From Mycobacterium ahvazicum (GTDB taxonomy: Bacteria; Actinomycetota; Actinomycetes; Mycobacteriales; Mycobacteriaceae): DNA of 64,000 bases. The stretch spans positions 868,001 to 932,000 of the forward strand of contig NZ_FXEG02000003.1 in the NCBI RefSeq assembly GCF_900176255.2, written 5' to 3'. The position numbers were made by a program, and so were the translations under genes. Within the stretch, counting starts at the first letter, position 1, and each line of letters starts with the position of its first letter. This document shows, one piece after another, positions 22,424-32,192 of this stretch. The notes beneath the pieces were generated by a model that was not told the DNA's origin, did no database searches, and was given only the letters and a program-made list of their open reading frames with translations.

Positions 22424-24016
22424 CTAGCGGCTCAGCCGGTCGAGCACGGCCTTGCGGAATCGACGGCGCGGCCAGCCCGTCAGACCGTCGGCGGCCAGCG
22501 CGGCGCGGGCCGCGTTGCGTCCGCAGGCGCCGTGCACCGAGCCGCCCGGCGTCGCCGACGCGCTGCCCAGATACAGCCGCTCGACCGGTGTTTCGGCCCG
22601 GCCCATTCCGGGCGCGGGACGAAAGATCAGCATCTGATGCAACTGCGCGGTCCCGCCGTTGAGCGCCCCGAGGTGCAAATTGGCGTCGCTGGCCTCCAAG
22701 TCGGACGGGCGTTGCACAAAGCGGTCGATCACCGCCGCGCCGAAGCCGGGCGCATGCTCTTCGATGACCCGGTCCATCGATGCCGCCAGTTGCTGCGCCG
22801 AAGCGTCGTCAGCCACATTTCGCGGCAAATGTGTGTAGGCCCAGGCACTTTCGGTGCCCGCCGGTGATCTGCTGGGGTCTGCCGTAGTGGTCTGACCCAA
22901 CAGCATGTAGGGATGATCGGGCACCACGCGGGTATTCAGGTCTGCCATCCAGCGGATCAGGCCGTCCCCGTCGGCACCCAAGTGCACGGTGCCGACCGAG
23001 CTCAGACTCTTCGCTCGCCACGGAATCGGGGTTGCCAGCGCGTAGTTGACCTTCACCACCGGCGGATCCCAGCTGTAGTGCGCGAGGTCGCGACGCAGCG
23101 CGGCGGGAACCGCGTCGGGCGGCAGCATGTCGCAGAACAATCTGGGTGCGGTCACGTCGGCCACCACCGCACGACGCGCGTTCACTGTTCGTCCCTGCGC
23201 GGTGCTCACACCGACCGCGCGGCCGGCCCGCACGTGGATGCGAGACACGTTCTGATCGCACTCGATTCGCGCACCGGCCGAGCGCGCCCGCGCGACCAGC
23301 GCCGCCGTCAATTGACCGGAACCGCCCACCGGAACCGGCCAACCCTGATCCTGGGCCAGCATCGTCATCAGAAAGCCCATCGCGCCGCTGATCGGCGCGT
23401 CCGGTGGAACATCGGCGTGCATCGCGTTGCCCAACAACAACCTTCGCGGTGCCTCGCCGTCGAACAGCTGGCTCGCCATGGCGTTGGCCGGCTGCACCAG
23501 CAGCCGCGCGACTCGGAGCGCTTCGGGCGTGCCGAGTCTGCGCAGCAGTCCCAGCAGCGGACGCACCGGCGGGAACGGCGCCAGCATCGCGTCCAGCAGC
23601 GGCGTCTTGATCTTGTCCCACAACTCCACCAGACGCCACCAGTTGTCGCCGTCGGCCGGGGATCGCCGCGCGAATTCCGCTGCCGTCCGGGCGGCGTCGG
23701 GGTAGACGACGGGCGGGTCGTCGTCGGCGCCGTCACGCGGGTGGCCGACCACTGCGGGCGCGCGCGACCAACGCAGCCCGTGGTCTTCGAGCCGCAGCGA
23801 CCGCATGGCCGGTGAGACCACCGTCATCGGGTAGAACGAGCTGAACAGATCGGTGATGTAGCCCGGAGTCAGCTCGGCGCTGCGTACCGCGCCACCCGGC
23901 TCAGGTTGCGCCTCGAGCACCAGCACGTCCCAGCCGGCGTCGGCCAGCATCGACGCGGCCACCAGGCCGTGGTGTCCGGCTCCGATGACGACCGCGTCTG
24001 CCGTATCCACGGCCAC
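22424..24016 (-). CDS. FAD-dependent oxidoreductase, phytoene desaturase / retinol saturase-like
   Basis: 530 residues with an N-terminal dinucleotide-binding motif VIGAGHHGLVAASMLADAGW and the following LVLEAQPEPGGAVRS, both typical of the CrtI/amine oxidase superfamily. The C-terminal FAD contact LYLGSASATPGGSVHGACG is also present. The substrate cannot be told; no other carotenoid genes are in the window. An SRPBCC gene starts upstream in the same direction, with 3 bp between, so the two are an operon. The pair is inserted between pepB and ephD, which are neighbours in M. tuberculosis. Confidence 0.85.
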   Translation of the reverse strand: MAVDTADAVVIGAGHHGLVAASMLADAGWDVLVLEAQPEPGGAVRSAELTPGYITDLFSSFYPMTVVSPAMRSLRLEDHGLRWSRAPAVVGHPRDGADDDPPVVYPDAARTAAEFARRSPADGDNWWRLVELWDKIKTPLLDAMLAPFPPVRPLLGLLRRLGTPEALRVARLLVQPANAMASQLFDGEAPRRLLLGNAMHADVPPDAPISGAMGFLMTMLAQDQGWPVPVGGSGQLTAALVARARSAGARIECDQNVSRIHVRAGRAVGVSTAQGRTVNARRAVVADVTAPRLFCDMLPPDAVPAALRRDLAHYSWDPPVVKVNYALATPIPWRAKSLSSVGTVHLGADGDGLIRWMADLNTRVVPDHPYMLLGQTTTADPSRSPAGTESAWAYTHLPRNVADDASAQQLAASMDRVIEEHAPGFGAAVIDRFVQRPSDLEASDANLHLGALNGGTAQLHQMLIFRPAPGMGRAETPVERLYLGSASATPGGSVHGACGRNAARAALAADGLTGWPRRRFRKAVLDRLSR

Positions 24017-24019
24017 GGG

Positions 24020-24484
24020 CTACTTGACCTGGCTCGGCTCAAGGCGTTCGGCCAGCGCCGCCAGCCGCAGCAGGCACTCGCGGTTGCGCGGGTAGACGGC
24101 GGCCAGCGCCAGTCGGTCGGGGATGATCTTCATCGGACCCGTCGCGGGCACCTCGATCATGTCGATTCGGCATCCATCGCCAATGTCGTTGAGCCGCAGC
24201 GTAATCCGGGCAGCGCCAAGGACACCCAGGTGTGCACGAAGTATCAGTTCCTCGCCTGGAGTGCAGCTTTCGACGACGGTTTTGTCATTGATCACCAACG
24301 GCCAGACGCCCACCGAGTGCCGGATCGCCGAGCCAGGCTGCGGCCAGTCCGAGTCGACGGCGCGGGTACGGCTGTTGCCGACCACCCATTGGGTGTAGGT
24401 CCATCCGTTGGCCATCGCGTCCCAGACCTGCTGGCGGGAAGCGCGCACCTCCCGGCTGGTGGCCATCTGTTCCTTCGACGTCAT
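24020..24484 (-). CDS. SRPBCC (START-like) family protein
   Basis: 154 residues with the polyketide cyclase/SRPBCC pattern: EVRASRQQVWDAMANGWTYTQW at the N-terminus, a conserved GWPLVINDKT-like central strand and a long C-terminal helix (RECLLRLAALAERL). Such proteins form a hydrophobic ligand cavity. ATG at 24484 has a GAAGGA site upstream. Its stop is 3 bp before the desaturase-like gene, which suggests it binds or presents the same hydrophobic substrate; that link is inference. Confidence 0.78.
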   Translation of the reverse strand: MTSKEQMATSREVRASRQQVWDAMANGWTYTQWVVGNSRTRAVDSDWPQPGSAIRHSVGVWPLVINDKTVVESCTPGEELILRAHLGVLGAARITLRLNDIGDGCRIDMIEVPATGPMKIIPDRLALAAVYPRNRECLLRLAALAERLEPSQVK

Positions 24485-24644
24485 GTGAAGTCCTTCGTAT
24501 CGGGGTCTCGGCTCGGGTACCCCGGCAGCTGCGGCCCAAGCGCGGCAACCACGTCCGCGCGGCCGCCGGCGGACAGTTCACCGTTTAGCCACCTCTTTCG
24601 ATGGATAACCTCCCTGCGATCAGTACTCGAACGGGAGGCGAATC

Positions 24645-24983
24645 ATGACGGTGCGTCGGTTGATCCTTGCTGTAGCCGCCGTGCTGCTACTGGCCGGCGT
24701 GATCGGGCTGCTGGTGCCGGTCTCGGTATCCGACGGCAATGGCGGTTCTTTGGGGTGCGGGAACGCTGTTGTCGCGGATCTCACCGCGGCGCGTAACGCC
24801 AACGACAAGAGCGTGGCCAACATCCCGATCGTCAACCAGGTGGTGCCGCACACCGACTACGTGGCGCGCTGCGAGTCGGAGCTGGGTACCCGTCGGACCT
24901 GGACCATCCCCTTGACGATCGTCGGGCTCGTCGCGATCGCGGGTGCGCTGCTGGTGCGCCGTGAGGGAGCGCCGGCGGCCTGA
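24645..24983 (+). CDS. Small two-helix membrane protein
   Basis: 112 residues. One helix at about 7-27 (LILAVAAVLLLAGVIGLLV) and one at about 86-104 (WTIPLTIVGLVAIAGALLV) enclose an outside loop of some 58 residues carrying two or three cysteines (SLGCGNAVV, ARCESEL) that may form a disulfide. A good GGGAGG site (24633-24638) precedes the ATG. No named family is recognised. It diverges from the SRPBCC operon and converges on ephD. Confidence 0.72.
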   Translation: MTVRRLILAVAAVLLLAGVIGLLVPVSVSDGNGGSLGCGNAVVADLTAARNANDKSVANIPIVNQVVPHTDYVARCESELGTRRTWTIPLTIVGLVAIAGALLVRREGAPAA

Positions 24984-25004
24984 GCGAAGCGGGCTGAGGG
25001 CGAG

Positions 25005-26771
25005 TCAGATCACCCGCAAGCGCGCGGTGCTGCGCAGTGCTTGCGGCAGTAGCCGCGAAACCCCATACAGCGCATAGGCTTCCGGCGCCACGGGGCGAAT
25101 CGGCGTGTTCTTGCGGACCGACGTCAAGATCGCGTCGGCGACCTTCTCGGGCCCGTAGCGGCGCAGCGCGAACATCTTGCCCAGCTGACCCCGTCGGCCG
25201 TCGACGTGGTCGTCGTGTTTGCCGGCGGGCGCGTCGAACCGGGTGGTGTTGATGATGTTCGTGTCGATCAGACCCGGGCAGATCGTGGTCAGACCGACGT
25301 TGGCGGCGTCGAGTTCGGCGCGCAGACAATCGGAGAACATGTACGTCGCGGCTTTGGACGTGCAGTAGGCGTTCAGCGACTGCAGGGGGGCGTAGGCGGC
25401 CATCGACGACACGTTGACGATGTGCCCGCCGGTGCCGCGCTCGACCAGGCGCCGCCCGAACGCCCGGCTGCCGTTCACCACGCCGCCGAGGTTGACGTCG
25501 AGCACCCGGTCGAACTGTTCGGCGGGGGTGTCCAGGAACTGGCCGGCCTGTCCGATGCCCGCGTTGTTGACCACGACGTCGGGCACCCCGTGGGCGGCGC
25601 AGACCCGCTCGGCGAACGCCTCGACCGCGTCGGTGTCGGACACGTCGAGCACGAAGGCGTGCGCGACCCCGCCGCGTGCGGCAATCGCGGCCGCGGTCTC
25701 CTTGACGGCGGCTTCGTCGATGTCGCTGACGATCAGCTCGGCGCCCTCCCGGGCAAACGCGTATGCGGTCGCGCGCCCGATACCGCTGCCGGCACCGGTG
25801 ACCGACACCAGCGTGTCGCCGAAGGCCCGGCGGGGACGGCCCACCTGCGCGCGCAGCAACGCACGGCTGGGCGCCTTGCCGTCGGTCAGGTCCGCGAACT
25901 CGTGCACCGCGGCGGCCATCACCTGCGGGTGCGACATCGGCGAGAAGTGCCCGGCCCTGATGTCGCGGCGCCACAGCCGCGGCACCCACCGCCCGGTCTC
26001 GTCGTAGCCGTAGGGCCGGACGTACTGGTCGCGGGTGTTGACGATCAGCTGCACCGGCACGTCGACCGCGTGGATGGGTTGGCCGCGCACGGAGAACGAA
26101 CGAAAGTAGTTGGCGGGATAGGTTTTAACCGAGCTGGCCGCATCCGCGGCCATGTTCGGGGAGTGATGGATCTGCTCAGCGGGAATGTTATCGACCACCA
26201 TCCGCCGCAGCGCGCGCACCGAGAAGGCCGCCCGAATCAACAGCGGCGCCAGCACCGGGACCGAGAAGAAAAGCATGTAGGTCAGCCGCAGCGCCTGACT
26301 GACCGAGCGGGCGAACCGACGCGGGCGCCACGGTTGGCGCAGTCCGCTGAAGATGTATTCCACGAGTTGCTCGTGGCTCGGGCCGGACACCGACGTGAAC
26401 GACGCCACCCGGCCACCGGCGCCCGGGCGTTTCAAGTACTCCCAGATACCCACCGAACCCCAGTCGTGGGCCAGCACGTGCACCGGCGCGCCCGGGCTCA
26501 GTTCGTTTGTCACCGCCGCGAAGTCGTCGGCGAAGTGCGCCATCGTGTACGACGAGACCTTCTTGGGCGACCCCGACAGCCCGACGCCGCGGTTGTCGTA
26601 GCGCAGCACCCGGAACCGCTGGGTCAGCAGCGGTACGACACCGTCCCACAGCACGTGCGAGTCGGGCCATCCGTGCACCAGTACGACGGTGGGACCGTCG
26701 GGGTTGCCTTCCTCGTGGACGGCGACGCGGACACCGTCCGCGCTGTCGACGAACTGCTGTATTGCCGGCAT
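25005..26771 (-). CDS. ephD: EphD-like fusion: alpha/beta hydrolase plus short-chain dehydrogenase
   Basis: Two enzymes in one chain of 588 residues. The N-terminal part (about 1-290) is an epoxide-hydrolase-type alpha/beta hydrolase with VLVHGWPDSHVLWD and the nucleophile elbow AHDWGSVGIWE. The C-terminal part (about 310-588) is an SDR with the cofactor motif VTGAGSGIGRATA, NNAGIG, and the catalytic Ser, Tyr and Lys in VSSMAAY and YCTSKA. M. tuberculosis EphD acts on epoxy-mycolic acids (literature recalled). ATG at 26771 gives the family N-terminus; the frame extends to 26996 without similarity. Divergent from dlaT. Confidence 0.93.
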   Translation of the reverse strand: MPAIQQFVDSADGVRVAVHEEGNPDGPTVVLVHGWPDSHVLWDGVVPLLTQRFRVLRYDNRGVGLSGSPKKVSSYTMAHFADDFAAVTNELSPGAPVHVLAHDWGSVGIWEYLKRPGAGGRVASFTSVSGPSHEQLVEYIFSGLRQPWRPRRFARSVSQALRLTYMLFFSVPVLAPLLIRAAFSVRALRRMVVDNIPAEQIHHSPNMAADAASSVKTYPANYFRSFSVRGQPIHAVDVPVQLIVNTRDQYVRPYGYDETGRWVPRLWRRDIRAGHFSPMSHPQVMAAAVHEFADLTDGKAPSRALLRAQVGRPRRAFGDTLVSVTGAGSGIGRATAYAFAREGAELIVSDIDEAAVKETAAAIAARGGVAHAFVLDVSDTDAVEAFAERVCAAHGVPDVVVNNAGIGQAGQFLDTPAEQFDRVLDVNLGGVVNGSRAFGRRLVERGTGGHIVNVSSMAAYAPLQSLNAYCTSKAATYMFSDCLRAELDAANVGLTTICPGLIDTNIINTTRFDAPAGKHDDHVDGRRGQLGKMFALRRYGPEKVADAILTSVRKNTPIRPVAPEAYALYGVSRLLPQALRSTARLRVI

Positions 26772-26968
26772 CGAACTTCCGCCTCCCCGCGATCTAGCGT
26801 GACCGCCCCCTGACAATTCGGCCCACCGCAGCAAGCGGGTCAGCCCTGGTTGTGTGCCGACGCGGAGGCAATGACAGGATAGTTTCGACGTCAACTTGCA
26901 GACACCGCGGTGTGGTAAGTCAGATGTTGACCTGCGCAGACCCACGAGCGATCGAGGAGTCAAAAGAC

Positions 26969-28792
26969 ATGGCCTTCTCCGTCCAAATGCCGGCACTCGG
27001 TGAGAGCGTCACCGAGGGGACGGTCACCCGCTGGCTCAAGCAGGAAGGCGACACGGTCGAGCTCGACGAACCGCTTGTCGAGGTGTCGACCGACAAGGTC
27101 GATACCGAAATCCCCTCGCCGGCCGCGGGTGTGCTGACCAAGATCGTCGCCCAGGAGGACGACACCGTCGAGGTCGGCGGCGAGCTCGCCGTCATCGGCG
27201 ACGCCTCGGAGAACGGCGCCTCCGCCGCGCCCAGCCAGCCGGCAGCCGAGCCGGAACCGGAACCCGAGGCCCAGCCGGAGTCGCAGGCCCAGCCGGAACC
27301 CGAGGCCCAGCCGCAACCCGAGCGTCAGCCCGAACCCGCTCCGCCGGCCGCGAGTTCGGGCAACGGCAGCGCGACCCCGGTGCTGATGCCCGAGCTCGGC
27401 GAGTCGGTCACCGAGGGCACCGTGACCCGCTGGCTCAAGAAGGTCGGCGATTCAGTCCAGGTCGACGAGGCGCTGGTGGAGGTGTCGACCGACAAGGTGG
27501 ACACCGAGATCCCGTCGCCGGTGGCTGGAGTCCTGGTCAGCATCACAGCCGACGAGGACGACACCGTCGCCGTCGGCGGCGAGCTGGCCCGGATCGGCAG
27601 CGGCTCGGCCGCGGCCGCCACCCCGGCCCCGGCCCCCAAGCCGGAGCCCAAGCCCGAGCCGGCACCGGCGCCCAAGGCCGAGGCGCCGCCGGCGCCGAAG
27701 CCCGCTCCCGCGCCGGAGGCCCCGCCCGCGCCGAAGCCGCAACCGACGCCGCCCGCGCCGAAGCCGCAACCGACGCCCGAGTCGGCCCCAGCCCCCAAGG
27801 CCGCACCGTCGGAGCTGGTCGCCGAGCCCCAGGGTGACGGCAGCCCGTACGTGACCCCGCTGGTGCGGAAACTGGCCAGCGAAAACAACATCGACCTTGC
27901 CTCGGTGAAGGGCACCGGGGTCGGTGGCCGCATCCGCAAGCAGGACGTGCTGGCCGCCGCGCAGCGCAAGCAAGAGGCCGCGAAGGCCCCCGCTCCGGCC
28001 GCTCAGGCTCCCGCCGCACCGGCGGCCAAGGCCTCGGCCGCGCCGACTCCGGCACCGGCGCTGGCCCACCTGCGCGGTACCACGCAGAAGGCCAACCGGA
28101 TCCGGCAGATCACGGCCAAGAAGACCCGGGAATCGCTGCAGGCCACCGCGCAGCTCACCCAGACCCACGAGGTCGACATGACCAAGATCGTGGGACTGCG
28201 CGCGAAGGCGAAGACGTCGTTCGCCGAGCGTGAGGGCGTGAATCTGACCTACCTGCCGTTCATCGCCAAGGCGGTGATCGACGCGCTGAAGATTCACCCC
28301 AACATCAACGCCAGCTACAACGAGGACTCCAAGGAGATCACCTACTACGACGCCGAGCACCTGGGTTTCGCCGTCGACACCGAGCAGGGCCTGCTCTCCC
28401 CCGTGGTCCACAACGCCGGCGACCTGTCGCTGGCCGGGCTGGCCCGCGCGATCGCCGACATCGCCGAGCGCGCCCGGACGGGCAACCTGAAACCGGATGA
28501 GCTGTCCGGCGGCACCTTCACGATCACCAACATCGGCAGCCAGGGCGCGTTGTTCGACACCCCGATTCTGGTCCCGCCGCAGGCCGCCATGCTGGGCACC
28601 GGGGCGATCGTCAAGCGCCCGCGGGTGGTGGTCGACGAGAGCGGAAACGAATCGATCGGCGTGCGCTCGATCTGCTACTTGCCGCTGACCTACGACCATC
28701 GGCTGATCGACGGGGCCGATGCCGGACGATTCCTCACCACGGTCAAGCACCGGCTTGAAGAGGGAGCGTTCGAGGCCGACTTAGGTCTTTAG
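26969..28792 (+). CDS. dlaT: Dihydrolipoamide acyltransferase E2 (pyruvate dehydrogenase / PNR-P)
   Basis: E2 of pyruvate dehydrogenase; in M. tuberculosis it also serves the peroxynitrite reductase system with Lpd, AhpC and AhpD. Two lipoyl domains are present, each with the modified lysine in [12 protein letters not shown] (near residues 43 and 170). They are followed by a peripheral-subunit-binding domain ([20 protein letters not shown]) and the catalytic domain with [14 protein letters not shown]. The linkers are long and rich in Pro, Glu, Ala and Gln (repeated PEPEAQP and PAPKP). At 607 residues it is longer than the recalled 553 of M. tuberculosis. ATG at 26969 follows GAGGAG. Confidence 0.94.
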   Translation: MAFSVQMPALGESVTEGTVTRWLKQEGDTVELDEPLVEVSTDKVDTEIPSPAAGVLTKIVAQEDDTVEVGGELAVIGDASENGASAAPSQPAAEPEPEPEAQPESQAQPEPEAQPQPERQPEPAPPAASSGNGSATPVLMPELGESVTEGTVTRWLKKVGDSVQVDEALVEVSTDKVDTEIPSPVAGVLVSITADEDDTVAVGGELARIGSGSAAAATPAPAPKPEPKPEPAPAPKAEAPPAPKPAPAPEAPPAPKPQPTPPAPKPQPTPESAPAPKAAPSELVAEPQGDGSPYVTPLVRKLASENNIDLASVKGTGVGGRIRKQDVLAAAQRKQEAAKAPAPAAQAPAAPAAKASAAPTPAPALAHLRGTTQKANRIRQITAKKTRESLQATAQLTQTHEVDMTKIVGLRAKAKTSFAEREGVNLTYLPFIAKAVIDALKIHPNINASYNEDSKEITYYDAEHLGFAVDTEQGLLSPVVHNAGDLSLAGLARAIADIAERARTGNLKPDELSGGTFTITNIGSQGALFDTPILVPPQAAMLGTGAIVKRPRVVVDESGNESIGVRSICYLPLTYDHRLIDGADAGRFLTTVKHRLEEGAFEADLGL

Positions 28793-28807
28793 AAGGGCTT
28801 GAGCACA

Positions 28808-29719
28808 TTGGCCAAGCCCGTCGTCGCGATTGCGGGTTCCTCCGGCCTGATCGGTTCCGCCTTGGCTGCGGCCCTACGCGCCGCCGACCATCGGGTGTTG
28901 CGCATAGTGCGCCGGACGCCGGCGAATCCCGATGAGCTGCACTGGAATCCGGAGAGCGGCCAGTTCGATCCCGACGCGCTCAGCGAGGTCGACGCTGTCG
29001 TCAACCTGTGTGGTGTCAATGTCGGCAAGCGCCGGTGGTCGGGCGCGTTCAAGCAGAGCCTGCGCGACAGCCGCATCGCCCCGACGGAGGTGTTGGCCAC
29101 CGCGGTTGCCGACGCCGGCGTCGAGACCCTGATCAACGCCAGCGCCGTGGGCTACTACGGCAACACCAAGGACCGCGTGGTCGACGAAAACGACCGCGCG
29201 GGAACGGGTTTCCTGGCCCGGCTCTGTGAAGACTGGGAGGCGGCGACGCTGCCGGCCCAATACGGCGGTGCCCGGGTGGTGCTGGCCCGAACCGGCCTGG
29301 TGATGGCCGCGGCGGGCGGCGCGTTGCGCCGGGTGCGTCCGCTGTTTTCGGTGGGCCCGGGCGCCCGGCTGGGCAGCGGCCGTCAGTACATGTCGTGGAT
29401 CAGCCTGGAGGACGAGGTGCGGGCGCTGCTGTTCGCGATCGGGCACCCGTCGCTGTCCGGGCCGGTGAACATGACCGGGCCCGCACCGGTGACCAACGCC
29501 GAGTTCACCACCGCCTTCGGCAGCGCGGTCAACCGTCCGACCCCGATGTTGCTACCGGCGGTCGCGGGGCGGGCCGCGCGCGGCGGGGTCGCCGACGAGG
29601 GGCTGTTGACCGGGCCGCGGGCCATCCCCTCGGCTCTTGAACGCGCCGGATTTCAGTTCCACCACAACACCATTGGCGAGGCGCTGGCCTATGCCACCGC
29701 GCGGCGCGACCAGGACTAG
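28808..29719 (+). CDS. TIGR01777 family NAD-dependent epimerase (Rv2216 type)
   Basis: 303-residue extended SDR. The nucleotide motif is [17 protein letters not shown] at the very N-terminus, followed by [17 protein letters not shown] with the family's conserved YYG and [13 protein letters not shown]. The C-terminal DUF1731-type region ([21 protein letters not shown]) is intact. TTG at 28808 (Ala-Lys-Pro-Val-Val follows) matches the Rv2216 N-terminus and is 11 bases from AGAAGG; another TTG at 28799 is less well spaced. It follows dlaT by 15 bp, so cotranscription is likely. Substrate unknown. Confidence 0.88.
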   Translation: MAKPVVAIAGSSGLIGSALAAALRAADHRVLRIVRRTPANPDELHWNPESGQFDPDALSEVDAVVNLCGVNVGKRRWSGAFKQSLRDSRIAPTEVLATAVADAGVETLINASAVGYYGNTKDRVVDENDRAGTGFLARLCEDWEAATLPAQYGGARVVLARTGLVMAAAGGALRRVRPLFSVGPGARLGSGRQYMSWISLEDEVRALLFAIGHPSLSGPVNMTGPAPVTNAEFTTAFGSAVNRPTPMLLPAVAGRAARGGVADEGLLTGPRAIPSALERAGFQFHHNTIGEALAYATARRDQD

Positions 29720-29723
29720 CGCC

Positions 29724-31094
29724 CTACGCGACGTCCGGGTCACCTTCCTCGTCGCAGAGCAGTTTCTGCGGGTGGTGGTAGGTGTTGGTGCGGGGTTGGC
29801 CGCGGTCGAGGTGCGGCGGCGGTATCCATTCGGTGTCGCCGTTCGCCCGTTTTCGGGTGCTCCAACCGCGCGGTTGCAGCAGGCGGTGGTGGGTGCCGCA
29901 GGCCAGGGTCAGGTTGTCGATGTCGGTTTCGTGACATTGGGCGTAGTCGGTGATGTGGTGGACTTCGCAGAAGTAGCCGGGGGTCGTGCATCCGGGCGCT
30001 GAGCAGCCACGGTCCTTGGCGTACAGCACAATTCGCTGACCCGGTGAGGCGAGCCGTTTGCTGTGATACAGCGCCACCGGCTTGCCGTTGTCGAACACGG
30101 TCAGGTAGTGATGGGCGTGGCGGGCCAGGCGGATCACGTCGCTGATCGGCAATCGGGTGCCGCCGCCAGTCGTTCCCTGGCCGGCCGCGGCGTCGAGTTC
30201 GGCCAGGGTGGTGGACACGATGATGGTGGCGGGTAGCCCGTTGTGCTGGCCCAGTTCTCCGGAGGCCAGGACCGCGCGCAGGGCGGCATTGAGGCCGTCG
30301 TGATGGCGTTGCGCGGTGGAGCGCGGATCGTGATCGATCGCGTCTTGGCTGGGCGCGCCGTCGACACACGGGGTGTCGTCGGTGGGGTTGCACATGCCCG
30401 GTGCGGCGAGCTTCGCCAACACCGCCTCGAGCGTGGCCCGGGCCTCCGGTGTCAGCCAGCCACTGAACGCCGACATGCCGTCGGCCCCTTGCTTGCCCAG
30501 GGTTATTCCGCGGCGCCGGGCCCGGTCATCGTCGGTGAAACTGCCGTCCGGGTTCAGGCAATCGGTCAGGTGTTCGGCGAACCCGGCGAGTTGATCGGGG
30601 CGATACTGGGTGGCCAGACGCGCCAGGTCGGCTTCGGCACGGGTGCGGGTCTCGATATCGATCCAGCCCGGCAACTGGTGGTAGAAGCGGCGGATCACCG
30701 CCACATGTTCGGTCCCCAGCTTTCCGGCTCGTTGGGCGGTGGCGGTCGCGGCCAGCACCGGTACCAACGGCTCCCCGGTCAACGCCCGCCGCTCGCCCAG
30801 GTCGGCGGCGTCGCGCACCCGCCTCCCAGCTTCGGCGCGGCTGATCAAGATCCAGTCCGCGATGGCATGGGAGAGTTTGCCGCCCAACTCCGCCGGGGTG
30901 GCTTCCTGCTGGAGTTGGTTGATCAGCCGGTGTTCACCGGCGGACAGGCGTCGGCGCACGTTTTCGTAGCGTTGCAGCCTCGTCAGGCGTTCGCGGGTGT
31001 CCAGCATGTGTGAGTCCAACCCGAGCACGATCTCGAGGGCCGCGTCCAAGGCATCAAACGCCGCGTCCTCGTCGATGGCCACTGCTGAACTCAT
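29724..31094 (-). CDS. 13E12 repeat family / DUF222 HNH endonuclease-like protein
   Basis: 456 residues. The N-terminal DUF222 region is followed by a C-terminal HNH-type motif with cysteine pairs and histidines ([21 protein letters not shown], then [13 protein letters not shown]). This is the multi-copy REP13E12 family of mycobacteria, in which some copies are phage attachment targets (literature recalled). It is inserted between the Rv2216-type gene and lipB, which are adjacent in M. tuberculosis, and ends 4 bp from the epimerase stop. The frame is intact. Nuclease activity is not proven for the family. Confidence 0.88.
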   Translation of the reverse strand: MSSAVAIDEDAAFDALDAALEIVLGLDSHMLDTRERLTRLQRYENVRRRLSAGEHRLINQLQQEATPAELGGKLSHAIADWILISRAEAGRRVRDAADLGERRALTGEPLVPVLAATATAQRAGKLGTEHVAVIRRFYHQLPGWIDIETRTRAEADLARLATQYRPDQLAGFAEHLTDCLNPDGSFTDDDRARRRGITLGKQGADGMSAFSGWLTPEARATLEAVLAKLAAPGMCNPTDDTPCVDGAPSQDAIDHDPRSTAQRHHDGLNAALRAVLASGELGQHNGLPATIIVSTTLAELDAAAGQGTTGGGTRLPISDVIRLARHAHHYLTVFDNGKPVALYHSKRLASPGQRIVLYAKDRGCSAPGCTTPGYFCEVHHITDYAQCHETDIDNLTLACGTHHRLLQPRGWSTRKRANGDTEWIPPPHLDRGQPRTNTYHHPQKLLCDEEGDPDVA

Positions 31095-31407
31095 ACCCCG
31101 AAACTATCGACAATCACCGACAAAAAACCCGGCAATGTGACTACAGAAACACAAGTGGCACAAGAGATTTGACGAGTGTGCACTGGCGGCGATCGTCGCT
31201 CAAATATGGCCGCACGCGGCCGCCCCGACATCGTTGGGTCGAGGATCCAATCGCCTACCCAGCATCACGGAGCCAGTCGTACATCTCTCACCGTCGCGAT
31301 GGGATTTGGGTTTCTACTGTCGTTCAACACAGATAAACATAAGCGGCACAAATACATTCACCGCGATGGTTGTTAGAGCGCGGTCGCGCTATCGGCCGTC
31401 TCGGCGT
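31095..31407. other. AT-richer intergenic gap with an imperfect direct repeat
   Basis: No convincing gene. It is visibly richer in A and T than its surroundings. A core AAACAYAAGYGGCACAA occurs at 31147-31163 and again at 31335-31351, 188 bp apart and in the same orientation, with 15 of 17 positions identical. Promoters for the HNH gene must lie at its left end. The repeat pair could be a regulator site or a trace of an insertion event. Confidence 0.4.
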
Positions 31408-32037
31408 TCATCCGTCGGTCTCACTCTCCGCGAGGTGCTCGGCGACCTGTTGCCCCGCCTCGAGCACTCCCCCAACTATCGAGCCAATGCCCGCCAGCGT
31501 TGGCACCGCCGGTATGTCGACGACAATGGTGACAATCGACGCCGCGACCTTCAGACAGCGACCGAGGAGCCTGAGCTTCGCGCGCCGTCGCCGGCGCCCA
31601 TCCTTTCCCTGCTGGATCGTGGCGAGCTCGTTCTGAGCGCTGCAGACGGCCCCGGCCATTTGGTCAATGCCGTTCCGCAACTCTTGGGTCGCCGGCGCGG
31701 AGCCGGGGCGGTATCGCTCAAGTTGTCGCCTCAGGCTGCGGACCAAGTCTGCGGCCACCCGTTCATCGACGCCTGCCGCCACCAGGAGCTGGTACTCGTC
31801 GTCCTCAAAGTCGTCCAGACTCTGCAGAATCTCAGTGATGTCCGGCTGGCCGTCAATGACACCCCCCAGCACGCCCCAAAAATTGTCGTCCGACACCACC
31901 GTCTGAAAAAACTCACACAGCACTGACGCCGCGAGCCCAAATCGCTCCGGTCCTTGCTGGGTGTTGCGAAGGATAATCGCGGCCCGGTCGAATAGTTCGA
32001 GCAACCGGCCGCCGTCATATAGCGGGGGATGGGCCAT
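31408..32037 (-). CDS. Hypothetical protein with basic cluster and hydrophobic C-terminal region
   Basis: 209 residues, no recognised family. The N-terminal two thirds is helical and acidic (SLDDFEDDEYQLLVAAGVDE). A GRRRRRAKLRLLGR basic cluster follows at about 150-163, and then a hydrophobic, glycine-containing stretch (VAASIVTIVVDIPAVPTLAGI) that could be one membrane helix or hairpin. ATG at 32037 is 5 bases from AAGGAGT (32042-32048), a good ribosome site; a GTG at 32043 overlaps that site and is rejected. It shares an insertion with the 13E12 HNH gene, both on the minus strand. Confidence 0.7.
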   Translation of the reverse strand: MAHPPLYDGGRLLELFDRAAIILRNTQQGPERFGLAASVLCEFFQTVVSDDNFWGVLGGVIDGQPDITEILQSLDDFEDDEYQLLVAAGVDERVAADLVRSLRRQLERYRPGSAPATQELRNGIDQMAGAVCSAQNELATIQQGKDGRRRRRAKLRLLGRCLKVAASIVTIVVDIPAVPTLAGIGSIVGGVLEAGQQVAEHLAESETDG

Positions 32038-32192
32038 CGCCACTCCTTGATCGATGACGTCCGTCGAGGCCCCCTACCCGGCGAACTCCGCTTAGAAAGC
32101 TATCGCCATTACCCCTTGCCTGCAATGACAAGTGGCGACGATTTATCCATCGGTGTCTCGTGGTCCGCCGCCCGGGGCGTAACCTCGCCAAC

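Noticed and set aside
25206-26813. Long open frame on the plus strand across ephD
   Set aside because: It is antisense to a gene with intact catalytic motifs and encodes an Arg/His/Val/Gly-rich mirror typical of GC-rich codon bias.
27200-27830. Repeated GC-rich units resembling a CRISPR or tandem array
   Set aside because: They are codon-level repeats of Pro/Glu/Ala/Lys linkers in DlaT, with no spacers of constant length.
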